Part shown: piece after piece, positions 44,453 to 53,188 of the stretch
Position numbering within the stretch: position 1 is the stretch's first letter
Layout: every line of letters begins with the position of its first letter
Assembly: GCA_013289695.1 (NCBI GenBank)
Contig: JABCZK010000015.1
Coordinates: 26,447-90,446 of the forward strand
Origin: Acidobacteriota bacterium
Lineage (GTDB): Bacteria; Acidobacteriota; Terriglobia; Acidiferrales; UBA7541
Direction of reading: 5' to 3'
Length of the DNA: 64,000 nt
The notes under the pieces: model-generated
Told to the model about the DNA's origin: nothing
Seen by the model: the letters and a program-made list of their open reading frames with translations, nothing else
Databases searched by the model: none
Program-made: the position numbers and the translations under genes

Positions 44453-45724
44453 TTATCCCCCGGTGCCCACCTGGAGGGAAAAGAGCGGCAGATAAAGGGA
44501 TATCAAAATAAAGCCTATCACAATGGCCATGACGACCAAAATGGCGGGTGAAACCCAGATCAAGGTGCGCTGCAGACGCGTGCTGACTTCCTCTTCGTAA
44601 AATTCGGCGACGCTGGTGAGCATGGCAGCGAGGGCACCGGAAGCTTCGCCTACTTCGATCATCTCGAGGGCGAGATCCGGAACTAGTCTGGTTTCCGCCA
44701 GGCTTTCATGGAGCGTGCGGCCCTCGCGAACTCTGGCTGCCGAGCCCTGGACGGATGTGGCGATGAGGCGGCTGCCGATGGCCTGCGCGGAAGTTTCCAG
44801 GCCGGCTACCAGCGGCGTGCCACCCGCCAGCAGAGTGGAGAGAGTGCGGACAAACTGGGCGATTTGCGCTTTCAGCCAGATATCGCCGAAGACGGGAATT
44901 TTTGGTTTCAGGCGATCGATGGCCAGGGCGCCTTGGTCGGAGCGTGTCCAAATGAAAATTGCGGCTGCCAGGCCGGCGCCAACGGCCAGGACGACGAAAA
45001 AATAATCGCGAAGCGGAAGGGCGAGGTCGAGCATGAACTGGGTGATGGCGGGGAGCTGGATGCCGAGGTCCTGATACAACTTCGAGAATTGCGGCATGGC
45101 GAAGGTGACGAGGTAGGTCAAGATGACGATCACGGCCAGGACCAGGATGGCGGGATAGATCAGTGCAGTGGTGAGAGCCTTCTTGAAGCCAGCGCTGACG
45201 CGCAGGTAGGAAATGTATTGTTCGAGAACGCCGGTGAGGTTGCCGCTGCGTTCACCGGCGGTGATGGCGGTGACGTACACCGGGGGGAACGAGCCTTGCG
45301 CGGCCAGGGCTTCGGAAAGTAGCGCGCCTTCACGCACACGCTGGCGGACGTCCTGCAGAACTGGCCGGAGGCGCGGCGCGGCGGCGCGTTCGGCTAGCAG
45401 GTCGAGAGCTTTGAGGATCGGCAGGCCGGCTTTTATTAGCGTATTGAATTGCTGGTTAAAGATCACGAAATCGTTGGCGACTATTTTTTTGGCGCGGTGC
45501 GTGCCGCTGAGCCGCGAGAGAAAATCGAAATGCATGCGGACGGAAAAGACGTGGAAGCCTTGATCGGCGAGGCGTTGGCGGGCTTCGCCCTCGGACTGGG
45601 CCGTCTCCAATTGTTGGAAGATCCGGCCGGACGTGTCTCCGACTTTACATACGTATTGGCCCACGTGCGTATAGACGGCCCGGAGGGTGGGACGTCTCTT
45701 GCAAAGTTTAGCATACCCGTTCAT
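44453..45724 (-). CDS. gspF: GspF/PilC-type platform protein
   Basis: 423 residues from the ATG at 45724. Two T2SSF domains (about 80-200 and 285-410): FNQQFNTLIKAGLPILKALD, then FVRTLSTLLAGGTPLVAG, and three membrane helices (for example YPAILVLAVIVILTYLVTF). It is the inner-membrane platform that works with GspE. First gene of the operon gspF-gspE-pilM-pilN-pilO-pilP-like-pseudopilin. No ribosome binding site is evident, and 32 codons open upstream seem untranslated. Confidence 0.88.
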   Translation of the reverse strand: MNGYAKLCKRRPTLRAVYTHVGQYVCKVGDTSGRIFQQLETAQSEGEARQRLADQGFHVFSVRMHFDFLSRLSGTHRAKKIVANDFVIFNQQFNTLIKAGLPILKALDLLAERAAAPRLRPVLQDVRQRVREGALLSEALAAQGSFPPVYVTAITAGERSGNLTGVLEQYISYLRVSAGFKKALTTALIYPAILVLAVIVILTYLVTFAMPQFSKLYQDLGIQLPAITQFMLDLALPLRDYFFVVLAVGAGLAAAIFIWTRSDQGALAIDRLKPKIPVFGDIWLKAQIAQFVRTLSTLLAGGTPLVAGLETSAQAIGSRLIATSVQGSAARVREGRTLHESLAETRLVPDLALEMIEVGEASGALAAMLTSVAEFYEEEVSTRLQRTLIWVSPAILVVMAIVIGFILISLYLPLFSLQVGTGG

Positions 45725-46131
45725 TGGTGCACGGGGTGAGGCGAAAAGGTGTTTAGAATTAATACTGTAGTAACAGGGACGCCTGCCGGGGTTGGTGCCG
45801 GGTGTGTCACGCTGCTGCAATGGTTGGCGCAGTGCTCCGCGAGGACGACGGCGCGACGAGCCGGGGGCTCAGCTAGCCGCGCCCCGACCGCGGCTAGCGC
45901 GAGGTTGCGGTGGCGAGAGTCGGCGAGGCAAGCCGCGCCTAGTTCGTTTTGCCGCCGCACATTGAAGTTCGACGAAAGCGGCGGCAAGCCGCCGCACTCC
46001 ATATTGGGCTAGGCTCGTGAGATTTTTTCGAGACATTGGATGCGAGGTTAGGGTCGCGGGTTAATTCCACGCGATAACTGGGCTGATGCGCCACGAACTA
46101 GCAGTTCCTGCGGACCGCAATCCGAATGCGA
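45725..46131. other. Intergenic region with one family-A repeat
   Basis: 407 bases between lolA and the gspF operon on the same strand. The repeat at 45924-46015 occupies its right part, and the promoter of the gspF operon should lie in the left part. No gene is supported. Confidence 0.5.
45924..46015 (+). repeat. REP-like repeat, family A, copy 5
   Basis: CGAGGCAAGCCGCGCC, then a spacer, GACGAAAGCGGCGGCAAG with CCGCCGCACTCCATATTGG. It differs from copy 3 by a few bases. Confidence 0.85.
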
Positions 46132-46833
46132 TTAATGAATCTGGTTGGCGAGAGTGGCTTCGTCCACGACCGTGACACCTGGAGGCGGGGCGAAGTGAAA
46201 CATGGTTTCGCCGATGGGACGGTTTTCTTCCCAATTGGCGAAGCGAAATTCGGTTTCGAGATTTCCTGGTTGGCGGATGATCAGACGGACGAGATGGGCT
46301 GCGGGGTCGGATTCGAGCAGGACCTCGCGGATTTCCTGATCAGCGTCAGCGGATTCGCGCTTGGGTACGCAGCGCAGAACTGTATTTTCCGCGCTGGCCG
46401 GGCGATCTTCCGGATTTTCAGCCTTGGCGGCGTCCACAATTTCGATGGTGCGGCAGAGTTTTGCAAGATCGGACTTGCCGGTTAGGAGCGCCAGGGGAGT
46501 GCGCCAGTCCGAGCTTTCTTTGACTTTGGCGCGGCTGGCGGTGCGATCGGCGGGGACGTAGAACCAGACGTTCGTGCCGTCCACGACGAAGAGCTTCTGC
46601 TCGGGCGATTGGTACTCCCAGCGCATGCGGCCGGGCTGGGAGAAATAGACTGTCCCGGATTCGGCGGAGCCGCCGGTGCCGCCGCCGTCATCGCTGTAGC
46701 GTTCGTAGAATGCGGCCTTCAGAGTCTGGGCGTGGTGATAGCGAGCTTCGATGGCGTGAAGGACGGCATGCGCGTCGCGCGCCGGGGGCGAGAAGGCTGA
46801 TAGCGTCGCGAGAAGAACTACGAGCGAGAGCAT
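46132..46833 (-). CDS. lolA: Outer-membrane lipoprotein carrier LolA
   Basis: 233 residues with a signal peptide (MLSLVVLLATLSAFSP). The LolA fold is marked by IEARYHHAQTLKAAFYERY, SGTVYFSQPGRMRWEYQSPE and FVVDGTNVWFYVPAD, then a DPAAHLVRLIIRQ strand. LolA carries lipoproteins through the periplasm to the outer membrane. It lies downstream of the membrane phosphotransferase gene (65-base gap, same strand). Confidence 0.88.
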   Translation of the reverse strand: MLSLVVLLATLSAFSPPARDAHAVLHAIEARYHHAQTLKAAFYERYSDDGGGTGGSAESGTVYFSQPGRMRWEYQSPEQKLFVVDGTNVWFYVPADRTASRAKVKESSDWRTPLALLTGKSDLAKLCRTIEIVDAAKAENPEDRPASAENTVLRCVPKRESADADQEIREVLLESDPAAHLVRLIIRQPGNLETEFRFANWEENRPIGETMFHFAPPPGVTVVDEATLANQIH

Positions 46834-46897
46834 GATTTGAATTCTAACAGAAGTGCGAAGGTGGAGTTCGGTGGGTTGGGTGGCCGCGAGGCGCGAT

Positions 46898-48985
46898 TCA
46901 GCGGACCTTCGCCACGGCGGCGGGCTTTTCCTGTGAGCCGACGGCCGGTTGCGAAAACTTCCTGTGCCAGGCCTTTTCCAGGGCGACCATGGTGGAAATG
47001 TCGGTGGTTACGTCGCGCGCAGTGGAGGAGCGGCGTGGAACGATGTCGCTGGGCTCGAATTCGGCGGAGCTGTTTTTGTAAATGCTGTCGGAGAAATAGT
47101 GCCACATGAAAAATTGGCCTTGAGTGGTGTAGCCATCGGCGCCGAAAAGCGGCTTGGCGAAGAAGAACGTGGTGCGATCGGCCAGGGCAGGGTTCCAGAT
47201 GGCAGTTCCCTGCTCGGATTCGCGGGCGTCTTTCGCGCCCAGGAGATCCAAGAGCGTGGGAACCAGGTCAATGTGCGAAGTGAGCCAGGAAATTTTTTCG
47301 CTGTGATCCAGCGCGCGCGGGGCGTGGATGAGCAGCGGAACGTGAAAGGCTGTTTCGTCAATCGTGCCGCGACGGATATCGGGGTTCTCGGAGCGAGTGC
47401 GCAGGCCGTGATCGCCGAAGACGACGATGATGGTGTTATCGAGCTGGCCGTCTTTCTGCAGCAGGTCGAGGAGTTCGCCGAGCCAAGCGTCTTCGTGTTG
47501 CAGGATGGCTTGGCCGCGCTGTTGCAGGTCTTGCGCGGTGCTCCCGGACTTTCCGTCCGGATAAGGTGAATGCGCAATCTGCGGCAGGAACGCCGCGACG
47601 AAGCGGTCGCCATGCTTCATCCATCGATCGAGTTGGGATTCGAGCAAGTGCAGGGTGTCAACGTCCGCGGCGATGCGCGCTTCCTGCCAGGACGGACTTT
47701 GATCATAATCAGCGATTGCCGAATTCGGATACACCTGGGTGCTGAAACCAAGCGCGTCGAAGAGCGCAGCATCGGGGATGCCCGGCGCGCGCAGCGGCGA
47801 GAAGGCGGCGGTCTTGTAACCGACCGAATTCAGGCGCCGGAGAAAATCGCCCGTGGAATCCCAAGCGGGCGAATCGAAGGCGTTGCCGGGATCGTCAATC
47901 GGATACCAGGAACTGAACACCGAGAAGAGAGCGGAGCGCGTGATGGGAAAGGTGGTGTAGTGGCGCGTGCCGACGAACGAATTCTGCTGGAGGCGGTTGA
48001 AGTTCGGGAACTGCTTGAGATCGGTGCCCACAGGAAGGTACTTCTCGGGCGTCGTCTCCAGAATAAAGAAGAGGATGTTGGCACCTGCTTCCTTGCCGAA
48101 ATACCGAGGGTCTATTTCGGGCGCTAGAACATGGCTGAGCTGGCGATACCGGGCGATCAAATCCGGACCGGACAGATACGATAAATCGGCACTGGCTAGG
48201 CCCGCGGTGCGCTGCAAATCCAGTCCGGCGAATTCTCCCGTTTCGACAGCATTTTCTTTCCACAGAGAACTGACCGCGCGAAGGAAACTGTTCTGGTGAT
48301 AGGGCGACGCGGGAGCGTCCGATTTGCTGGAGAGCAGCAGGACCGCAGCGACGATGAACACGCCCAACTCGCCGGCGGTTTTCCAGTGCGACGCCACGCG
48401 CGCGGAGGTGGCGCGGCCTGCGTTTCTGACCGCCCATGCGAGCGCGGCCGCGATACCGACGATCGCGAGGAACGTGGCCAGGGCTTCGGGCGACATCAAG
48501 TATTGCGCGTTGGAGCTGGGTTCGTGCCAGCCCCAGCTGAATCCAACCAGAATCATGCGGAGCGAGCTGAAGCGGCCGAGTTCCTTGAGCGAAAGCAACT
48601 GGATTCCCAGCAGGAGCGCGAGGGCCAAGCTGAAGGCGCCCGTGACGATTGCGGACCACGGAGACCGCAAACGGCGATTTAGAATCAGGAAGAGCAGAGG
48701 AATTAACAGAGCGCCGTACAGTAATTCGCCACGAAAGAAGCTAAGACGTTCGTAGAGATTCAAGGACCGCAGCCCCATGGACTGGGCTTCCCGAGCAAAG
48801 CCGCTCTGATCCGTCATCATGCACCACTTCAGATAGACGCCCAGCAACGCGGGAAATGACCAGGCGGCCAGAAAGCGGGCGGACGAAACCCAGAGATTCG
48901 CCCGGCCGGCGGAAGCGTTCGGAATTTGACGCGAGGCCAGCGTCGACTGCGTAAGAAGGTGCGCGGTTGAATCAGTCAGGCCCAC
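46898..48985 (-). CDS. Membrane sulfatase/phosphotransferase (alkaline-phosphatase superfamily)
   Basis: 695 residues from GTG (GGAG seven bases upstream). About five membrane helices in the first 250 residues (for example LLYGALLIPLLFLILNR, LGVFIVAAVLLLSS) precede a large soluble domain of the alkaline-phosphatase superfamily: metal site and nucleophile region FILETTPEKYLP, later VFGDHGLRTRS and HVPLLIHAP. This is the architecture of LTA synthase, EptA-like and other phosphoglycerol or phosphoethanolamine transferases as well as some sulfatases. Donor and acceptor unknown. It neighbours the pilin cluster. Confidence 0.82.
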   Translation of the reverse strand: MGLTDSTAHLLTQSTLASRQIPNASAGRANLWVSSARFLAAWSFPALLGVYLKWCMMTDQSGFAREAQSMGLRSLNLYERLSFFRGELLYGALLIPLLFLILNRRLRSPWSAIVTGAFSLALALLLGIQLLSLKELGRFSSLRMILVGFSWGWHEPSSNAQYLMSPEALATFLAIVGIAAALAWAVRNAGRATSARVASHWKTAGELGVFIVAAVLLLSSKSDAPASPYHQNSFLRAVSSLWKENAVETGEFAGLDLQRTAGLASADLSYLSGPDLIARYRQLSHVLAPEIDPRYFGKEAGANILFFILETTPEKYLPVGTDLKQFPNFNRLQQNSFVGTRHYTTFPITRSALFSVFSSWYPIDDPGNAFDSPAWDSTGDFLRRLNSVGYKTAAFSPLRAPGIPDAALFDALGFSTQVYPNSAIADYDQSPSWQEARIAADVDTLHLLESQLDRWMKHGDRFVAAFLPQIAHSPYPDGKSGSTAQDLQQRGQAILQHEDAWLGELLDLLQKDGQLDNTIIVVFGDHGLRTRSENPDIRRGTIDETAFHVPLLIHAPRALDHSEKISWLTSHIDLVPTLLDLLGAKDARESEQGTAIWNPALADRTTFFFAKPLFGADGYTTQGQFFMWHYFSDSIYKNSSAEFEPSDIVPRRSSTARDVTTDISTMVALEKAWHRKFSQPAVGSQEKPAAVAKVR

Positions 48986-49341
48986 ACTTGCACTCCATTG
49001 CTCGATTGGACTCGGTCGCGAATGCCCGAGCTATATTGTCCAGTGTGAGGCAGATGCGGCGATATCTCTATCGCAAATCGCTGGGGAGTTGTCGTAACAA
49101 CATTCGGGGCGATTGGAGTGGAAGCGGCAAACCATGCTGCGCGCAAAGAAAACGGGAAGGAAGTGTTGCTTCCTCCCCGCTGCCGGCATCCGGCTGACAA
49201 GGGGCTGGAATGACGCCTGTGATACGGCCGGCCTCGCGCGGCACCGCGAACTGCATAATCTGCCTGTTCTTGCGGGAGCGACCTGGGCCCGATCAGGGAT
49301 TGCGGAGGACCAGGAGAGCAGGCAGCAGGATTCGCCGCTTG
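48986..49341. other. Intergenic region with a pilin-type terminator
   Basis: 356 bases. It contains the hairpin at 49153-49180 and otherwise no supported gene. Confidence 0.45.
49153..49180 (-). terminator. Terminator resembling those of the pilin genes
   Basis: cgggaaggaag / cttcctccccg around loop tgttg, with a poly-T stretch (TTTTCTTT) on the minus strand. Sequence nearly identical to the hairpin at 52633-52661. It lies 160 bases beyond the 49342 gene. Confidence 0.7.
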
Positions 49342-50808
49342 TTACTTTTGTTGCGGAGGCTGGGCGATTTTTGCAGACGCGTCGGCGAGAATTTGCTGCG
49401 GAACGATGCGAAACTGGTTATAGAGGACTTCGCTCCAGGAAACATCCCCTACACCATCTGGGAAGAACAGGTAATGAGACCACTGGTAAAGCATTCCAAA
49501 ATTCCAGACGATCAACAGCACGGTGAGGGGAACCAGACGACGCGCCGCAGTTTGCGAATCGCCCCAAAGACGCGCCGCGAAAGAAAATGCGGCGGCAAGG
49601 CCTAAAATAAAAACAGGCGTCAGAGAGATGAAAAACCGATTACCGAAGGAGTAAACGCCGGTCCACCACGGATAAACGGCGATCAGACAGTAGAAAGCCG
49701 CCGCCGATAATAGGCACGTCCATCCCAGCCAACGGTCCAGCCGACATAGCGCGAACAATCCGAGCACGGCAAGCAGGAGAATCGGCGTGCAAACGAAAAT
49801 ACCGTGCTTCGCGGAAAAGAGAACGGCCCGGAAGACCGGGGATTTCCAGTTCCAGGGAACGTTAGCGTACATGCCCAGCGCGAGCGGATTTCCAAATACG
49901 ATTTCTCGCGTGATCAACATGGGCAGAAAACCGACGACGACTCCCGCCGAGAAGAGCAGGTGGGATTGCAGACTTCTCCAAGCGAGACCCGCGCCGGCCC
50001 GGCGAAGCCGCCAGGCTTGCGCGTACGCCACGGCACATTCGAGAGCGGGCGCAAGAATAAAAACGGCGTTCGCAAGATAGACATCCACCATGAGACCGGC
50101 AATGAGTCCGAGCAGCAGCCATTGTTTCGGGGAGCGCGATGGGCGAGAGCGGTCCCAATACCAAAGAAAAAGGGCGACGGAAAAGGCGGAATGGGCATGC
50201 GACCACGACGGTTCCATGTACATGGCTACCGGCATCGAGCTGGCAAACCAGATGCCGACGGTGGCCCAGAAGGCCCAGAGTTCACCAACGTATTTTCTTG
50301 CTAACAGGAATGACAGGTAGAGCCCCAGAAAACCGTAGAGCGCCGTGGCCCCGGACAAAGCGATTACGTACGGCCAGGAGCGCCCGTCAGGCGTGATCTG
50401 GGCGCCCAAACGATCCGCTACCAAGACCGCCAGGTGCGCGAACGCGACAAAGGGAGACCAGAGCATGGCGGGACCAACGGAGTAAAAGTTCGGGAGGTGT
50501 CCGGTTTTCGTTATAGGGTTGGCGTAAATGTGCTGGTTCAGCTGAAAGACCAATAATTGATTGGCCGGATTGTTCCAATATTGCTTGGCGGCCTCCGGGC
50601 AGCCCCGGCAGTCGCGGAGTATCTCGATGGGTGGGCTGTGCCAATCGCCAGCGAACTGAAGGTCATGGTCAATCAGAGGAGAGCGAAGGTAGGAGTAGTA
50701 ACCTCTGCCATCCGAAAATATCGACGGCTGGATGAACGGGAGCGAAAGAATGAACAGAATAACGAGACTTTTTTCAAGACGGGATCGAGACGTCCAAAAG
50801 CGCAGCAT
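49342..50808 (-). CDS. Multi-membrane glycosyltransferase-like protein (GT-C type)
   Basis: 488 residues from the ATG at 50808 (a GTG lies 12 bases upstream; neither has a strong ribosome binding site). At least ten hydrophobic helices are present (for example WAFWATVGIWFASSMPVAMY, FSAGVVVGFLPMLI, VLLIVWNFGMLYQWSHYLFF). The first periplasmic loop (FSDGRGYYSYLRSPLIDHDL) carries acidic residues like the catalytic loop of GT-C mannosyl/arabinosyl-type enzymes. It probably uses a polyprenyl-linked sugar. Position next to pilin genes suggests a role in surface glycan or pilin decoration (inference). Confidence 0.72.
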   Translation of the reverse strand: MLRFWTSRSRLEKSLVILFILSLPFIQPSIFSDGRGYYSYLRSPLIDHDLQFAGDWHSPPIEILRDCRGCPEAAKQYWNNPANQLLVFQLNQHIYANPITKTGHLPNFYSVGPAMLWSPFVAFAHLAVLVADRLGAQITPDGRSWPYVIALSGATALYGFLGLYLSFLLARKYVGELWAFWATVGIWFASSMPVAMYMEPSWSHAHSAFSVALFLWYWDRSRPSRSPKQWLLLGLIAGLMVDVYLANAVFILAPALECAVAYAQAWRLRRAGAGLAWRSLQSHLLFSAGVVVGFLPMLITREIVFGNPLALGMYANVPWNWKSPVFRAVLFSAKHGIFVCTPILLLAVLGLFALCRLDRWLGWTCLLSAAAFYCLIAVYPWWTGVYSFGNRFFISLTPVFILGLAAAFSFAARLWGDSQTAARRLVPLTVLLIVWNFGMLYQWSHYLFFPDGVGDVSWSEVLYNQFRIVPQQILADASAKIAQPPQQK

Positions 50809-50969
50809 GCCCCCACTCACTTTCGCTGAACCAGGAAATCACGCCTCTTCGGATGCCGACAGTGGCAACAGCTGCAGCGACAGCTATTGCAAGACCGGCA
50901 AGATGTCGCAGCCTGAATCAGACGCCGCAGCAACTCCGGTTACATCACTTTAGAGGTACGTCAAAAGAA

Positions 50970-51002
50970 GACCGGGGAAGAAGCGTTGCTTCTTCCCCGG
51001 TC
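50970..51002 (-). terminator. Rho-independent terminator of pilin gene 1
   Basis: Perfect 15-bp stem (gaccggggaagaagc / gcttcttccccggtc) with a 3-base loop gtt, followed on the minus strand by TTCTTTT. Confidence 0.93.
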
Positions 51003-51023
51003 CCGAGTAGCGGATAGATGAGA

Positions 51024-51533
51024 CTACTGGAGAGCCGTCAGAGCTTCGCACTTCGTGTCCGTCCCAGGATCCGCGCCGCCCGCTGGATCGAAGCGGACCA
51101 CACCGGATTCATCGGAGCAGAACGTGCGCTGACCAGTTGTTCCCACCGTGACCGGTACGGCCGCGGCTTCAAACGATGTGTCCGGGCTGGTTGCAGTGCC
51201 TGCACCGCCCGCACCAGTCGCCGTCAGGGTATAACCGCTCTTGATACCAGTGACAGTGATGATCGGATCGAGAATGCAAGCCGTGGTCGAGGAAGCGGTG
51301 CAAGGTATCGCACCACCCAGGTTAGTGAGCGCCGCGCCAAAACCCACACCCCACGTGGAAGAGTAGGACACTTCGGCGGTAACGATGGAACGGACCGAAC
51401 CGACGGCCGAAGCTTCATTGGCCGCGATGCGGGCGCGCAGCAAGTTCGGAATTGCGATGGCCGCGATGATCAAAATAATCGCCACGACGATCAGCAACTC
51501 GATGAGTGAAAAACCCTTCTGATTCTTCTTCAT
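51024..51533 (-). CDS. pilA: Type IV pilin, copy 1
   Basis: 169 residues. A short leader MKKNQKG is cut before FSLIELLIVVAIILIIAAIA, the classic N-methylated pilin helix, with Glu5 of the mature protein present. The C-terminal domain holds four cysteines: CTASSTTAC, then CSDESGVVRFDPAGG and TKCEALTALQ. It differs from the copy at 52679 at only about six residues, and the DNA is also nearly identical. It is the main fibre subunit of the type IV pilus, processed by prepilin peptidase (not in the window). A possible sigma-54 promoter lies 75 bases upstream. Confidence 0.95.
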   Translation of the reverse strand: MKKNQKGFSLIELLIVVAIILIIAAIAIPNLLRARIAANEASAVGSVRSIVTAEVSYSSTWGVGFGAALTNLGGAIPCTASSTTACILDPIITVTGIKSGYTLTATGAGGAGTATSPDTSFEAAAVPVTVGTTGQRTFCSDESGVVRFDPAGGADPGTDTKCEALTALQ

Positions 51534-51905
51534 TGGTTCGTGTCTCCTTAGAATTTGGATGTCTTTGGGGTCGGGCGCATTCCCAGTTGAGTGACCACTA
51601 GGCTGAGATGCAAGAACGGTTCCAACCCGGCACTCCTCTAGGTACTGTCATGACACACGGAGCTATCACCATTAGTATGAGCTAGATACGCGGAATCGGC
51701 GAACGAGTCGGATGCTCTGGTGATAGCGTGTAAGCTCGAAAACTGACCTATTTTGACTTGTGGGAGCGACAGAAAGCGTCAACAAAATCGCGAGCATGCG
51801 CGGGGCAAGCCGAGCGCAGCGCCAAGCGGTCGTTGGACAGGATAAGCCTGGGTCACGCGGAGGAAGGTGCACGGTTGCGATTGGCACTACATCCGAACTG
51901 AAGAG
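51534..51905. other. Promoter region of pilin 1
   Basis: 372 bases between pilin 2 (stop 51906) and the pilin 1 start. Contains the candidate sigma-54 promoter at 51609-51624. No other gene or clear terminator hairpin was found. Confidence 0.5.
51609..51624 (-). promoter_or_regulatory. Candidate sigma-54 promoter of pilin 1
   Basis: Minus-strand TGGAAC-N5-TTGCA, one mismatch from the -24/-12 consensus TGGCAC-N5-TTGCA, with the start point about 65 bases before the ATG. Fits control by the sigma-54 activator gene at 56202-57599. Confidence 0.5.
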
Positions 51906-52466
51906 TTACTGAAGCGTTGGCAATGCTTCGCAGGCGGATTGCGTGGTGGCGGTGGCACCCGACGTGTCGTAGTGAATCGTTCCCGGCTCGTCGCTGCAAA
52001 AACTGCGGACGCCGGTGAGATTCTTCGTGGTCGGAGCCGCAGTAACAAGATAGGCATCCGAGCCCGGCGACCCGCAGCCGACCGGCGCAACGACCGGCGG
52101 TCCGACGGGAGTGAACGTGAACAAAAATCCGCTTTTCTGGTTCGGCGCGGTGGTGATGATATCGTCCAACAGAATCGCCTGATTGCATGAGGCAGGACCG
52201 GCCGGCGGACCGCCCAGTATCGCGAGGGTCGCGGGAAAACCGTTGCCGTAGGTAGAATTATAGGTCATGGCTGCGGTGGTGATGGTGCGCACCGTCACGG
52301 CTGCCGCTGCTTCATTCGCAGCCATACGTGAATTCAGCAGGCTGGGAATTGCGATGGCCGCGATGATGAGTATGATTGCGACTACGACCAGCAGCTCGAT
52401 CAGGGAGAAACCGCGCTGGACGGAAGTCCCGGGTTCCGTGGTCCGATTTTTTTTCTTGGCGCGCAT
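51906..52466 (-). CDS. pilA: Divergent type IV pilin, copy 2
   Basis: 186 residues. A longer 19-residue basic leader (MRAKKKNRTTEPGTSVQRG) precedes FSLIELLVVVAIILIIAAIA. The C-terminal domain differs much from the two near-identical pilins but ends in the same CSDEPGTIHYDTSG...CEALPTLQ pattern. So it is an older paralogue, perhaps a minor pilin or an alternative subunit. No clear hairpin terminator follows it. Confidence 0.92.
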   Translation of the reverse strand: MRAKKKNRTTEPGTSVQRGFSLIELLVVVAIILIIAAIAIPSLLNSRMAANEAAAAVTVRTITTAAMTYNSTYGNGFPATLAILGGPPAGPASCNQAILLDDIITTAPNQKSGFLFTFTPVGPPVVAPVGCGSPGSDAYLVTAAPTTKNLTGVRSFCSDEPGTIHYDTSGATATTQSACEALPTLQ

Positions 52467-52632
52467 GATCGAAACTTTCTTCCTCTGGAAGCGTGCATCT
52501 CGTCCCGGAAAGCTGAATCTGTACGATGCGCTTCCCGCCTAGGATCTTGAATCCTACTGCAACTGAACCAGCAATCCCCGCCGTGCTGAATCGCCGTCCA
52601 AACACCGCTGAAGCTCACTTGCGAATAAGAAA

Positions 52633-52661
52633 ACGGGAAGGAAGTGTTGCTTCCTTCCCGT
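52633..52661 (-). terminator. Rho-independent terminator of pilin gene 3
   Basis: 12-bp stem acgggaaggaag / cttccttcccgt with loop tgttg, then TTTTCTTATT on the minus strand. 18 bases beyond the pilin stop. Confidence 0.9.
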
Positions 52662-52678
52662 CGCCGGCAAACCGCTGA

Positions 52679-53188
52679 CTACTGGAGAGCCGTCAAAGCT
52701 TCGCACTTCGTGTCCGTCCCAGGATCCGCGCCGCCCGCTGGATCGAAGCGGACCACACCGGATTCATCGGAGCAGAACGTGCGCTGACCAGTTGTTCCCA
52801 CCGTGACCGGTACGGCCGCGGCTTCAAACGATGTGTCCGGGCTGGTTGCAGTGCCTGCACCGCCCGCACCAGTCGCCGTCAGCTTATAGCCGCTCTTGGT
52901 GCCAGTGACGGTGATGATCGGATCGAGAATGCAAGCCGTGGTCGAGGAAGCAGTGCAAGGTATCGCACCACCCAGGTTAGTGATCGCTGCCGCAAAGCCT
53001 ACGCCCCACGTGGAAGAGTAGGACACTTCAGCAGTAACCATGGAACGGACCGAACCGACGGCCGAAGCTTCATTGGCCGCGATGCGGGCGCGCAGCAAGT
53101 TCGGAATTGCGATGGCCGCGATGATCAAAATAATCGCCACGACGATCAGCAACTCGATTAACGAGAAGCCCTTTTGTTTCTTATTCAT
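52679..53188 (-). CDS. pilA: Type IV pilin, copy 3
   Basis: 169 residues from the ATG at 53188 (AGGAG, 6-base spacer). Leader MNKKQKG, then FSLIELLIVVAIILIIAAIA. Nearly identical to copy 1: differences include Ile/Met after VGSVRS, GFAAAITN against GFGAALTN, and GTKSGYK against GIKSGYT. The match extends over the whole gene, which suggests recent duplication or gene conversion. It is first in order after the pilR-linked membrane enzyme gene and has its own candidate sigma-54 promoter. Confidence 0.95.
   Translation of the reverse strand: MNKKQKGFSLIELLIVVAIILIIAAIAIPNLLRARIAANEASAVGSVRSMVTAEVSYSSTWGVGFAAAITNLGGAIPCTASSTTACILDPIITVTGTKSGYKLTATGAGGAGTATSPDTSFEAAAVPVTVGTTGQRTFCSDESGVVRFDPAGGADPGTDTKCEALTALQ

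Noticed and set aside
43127..44551. A 474-codon open frame opposite gspE
   Set aside because: It mirrors a well-supported ATPase gene. High-GC codon use leaves the opposite strand open, and the product has no family features.
49068..49256. Possible pilin remnant before the extra pilin-type terminator
   Set aside because: Translated sequence has no pilin helix or C-terminal cysteine pattern.
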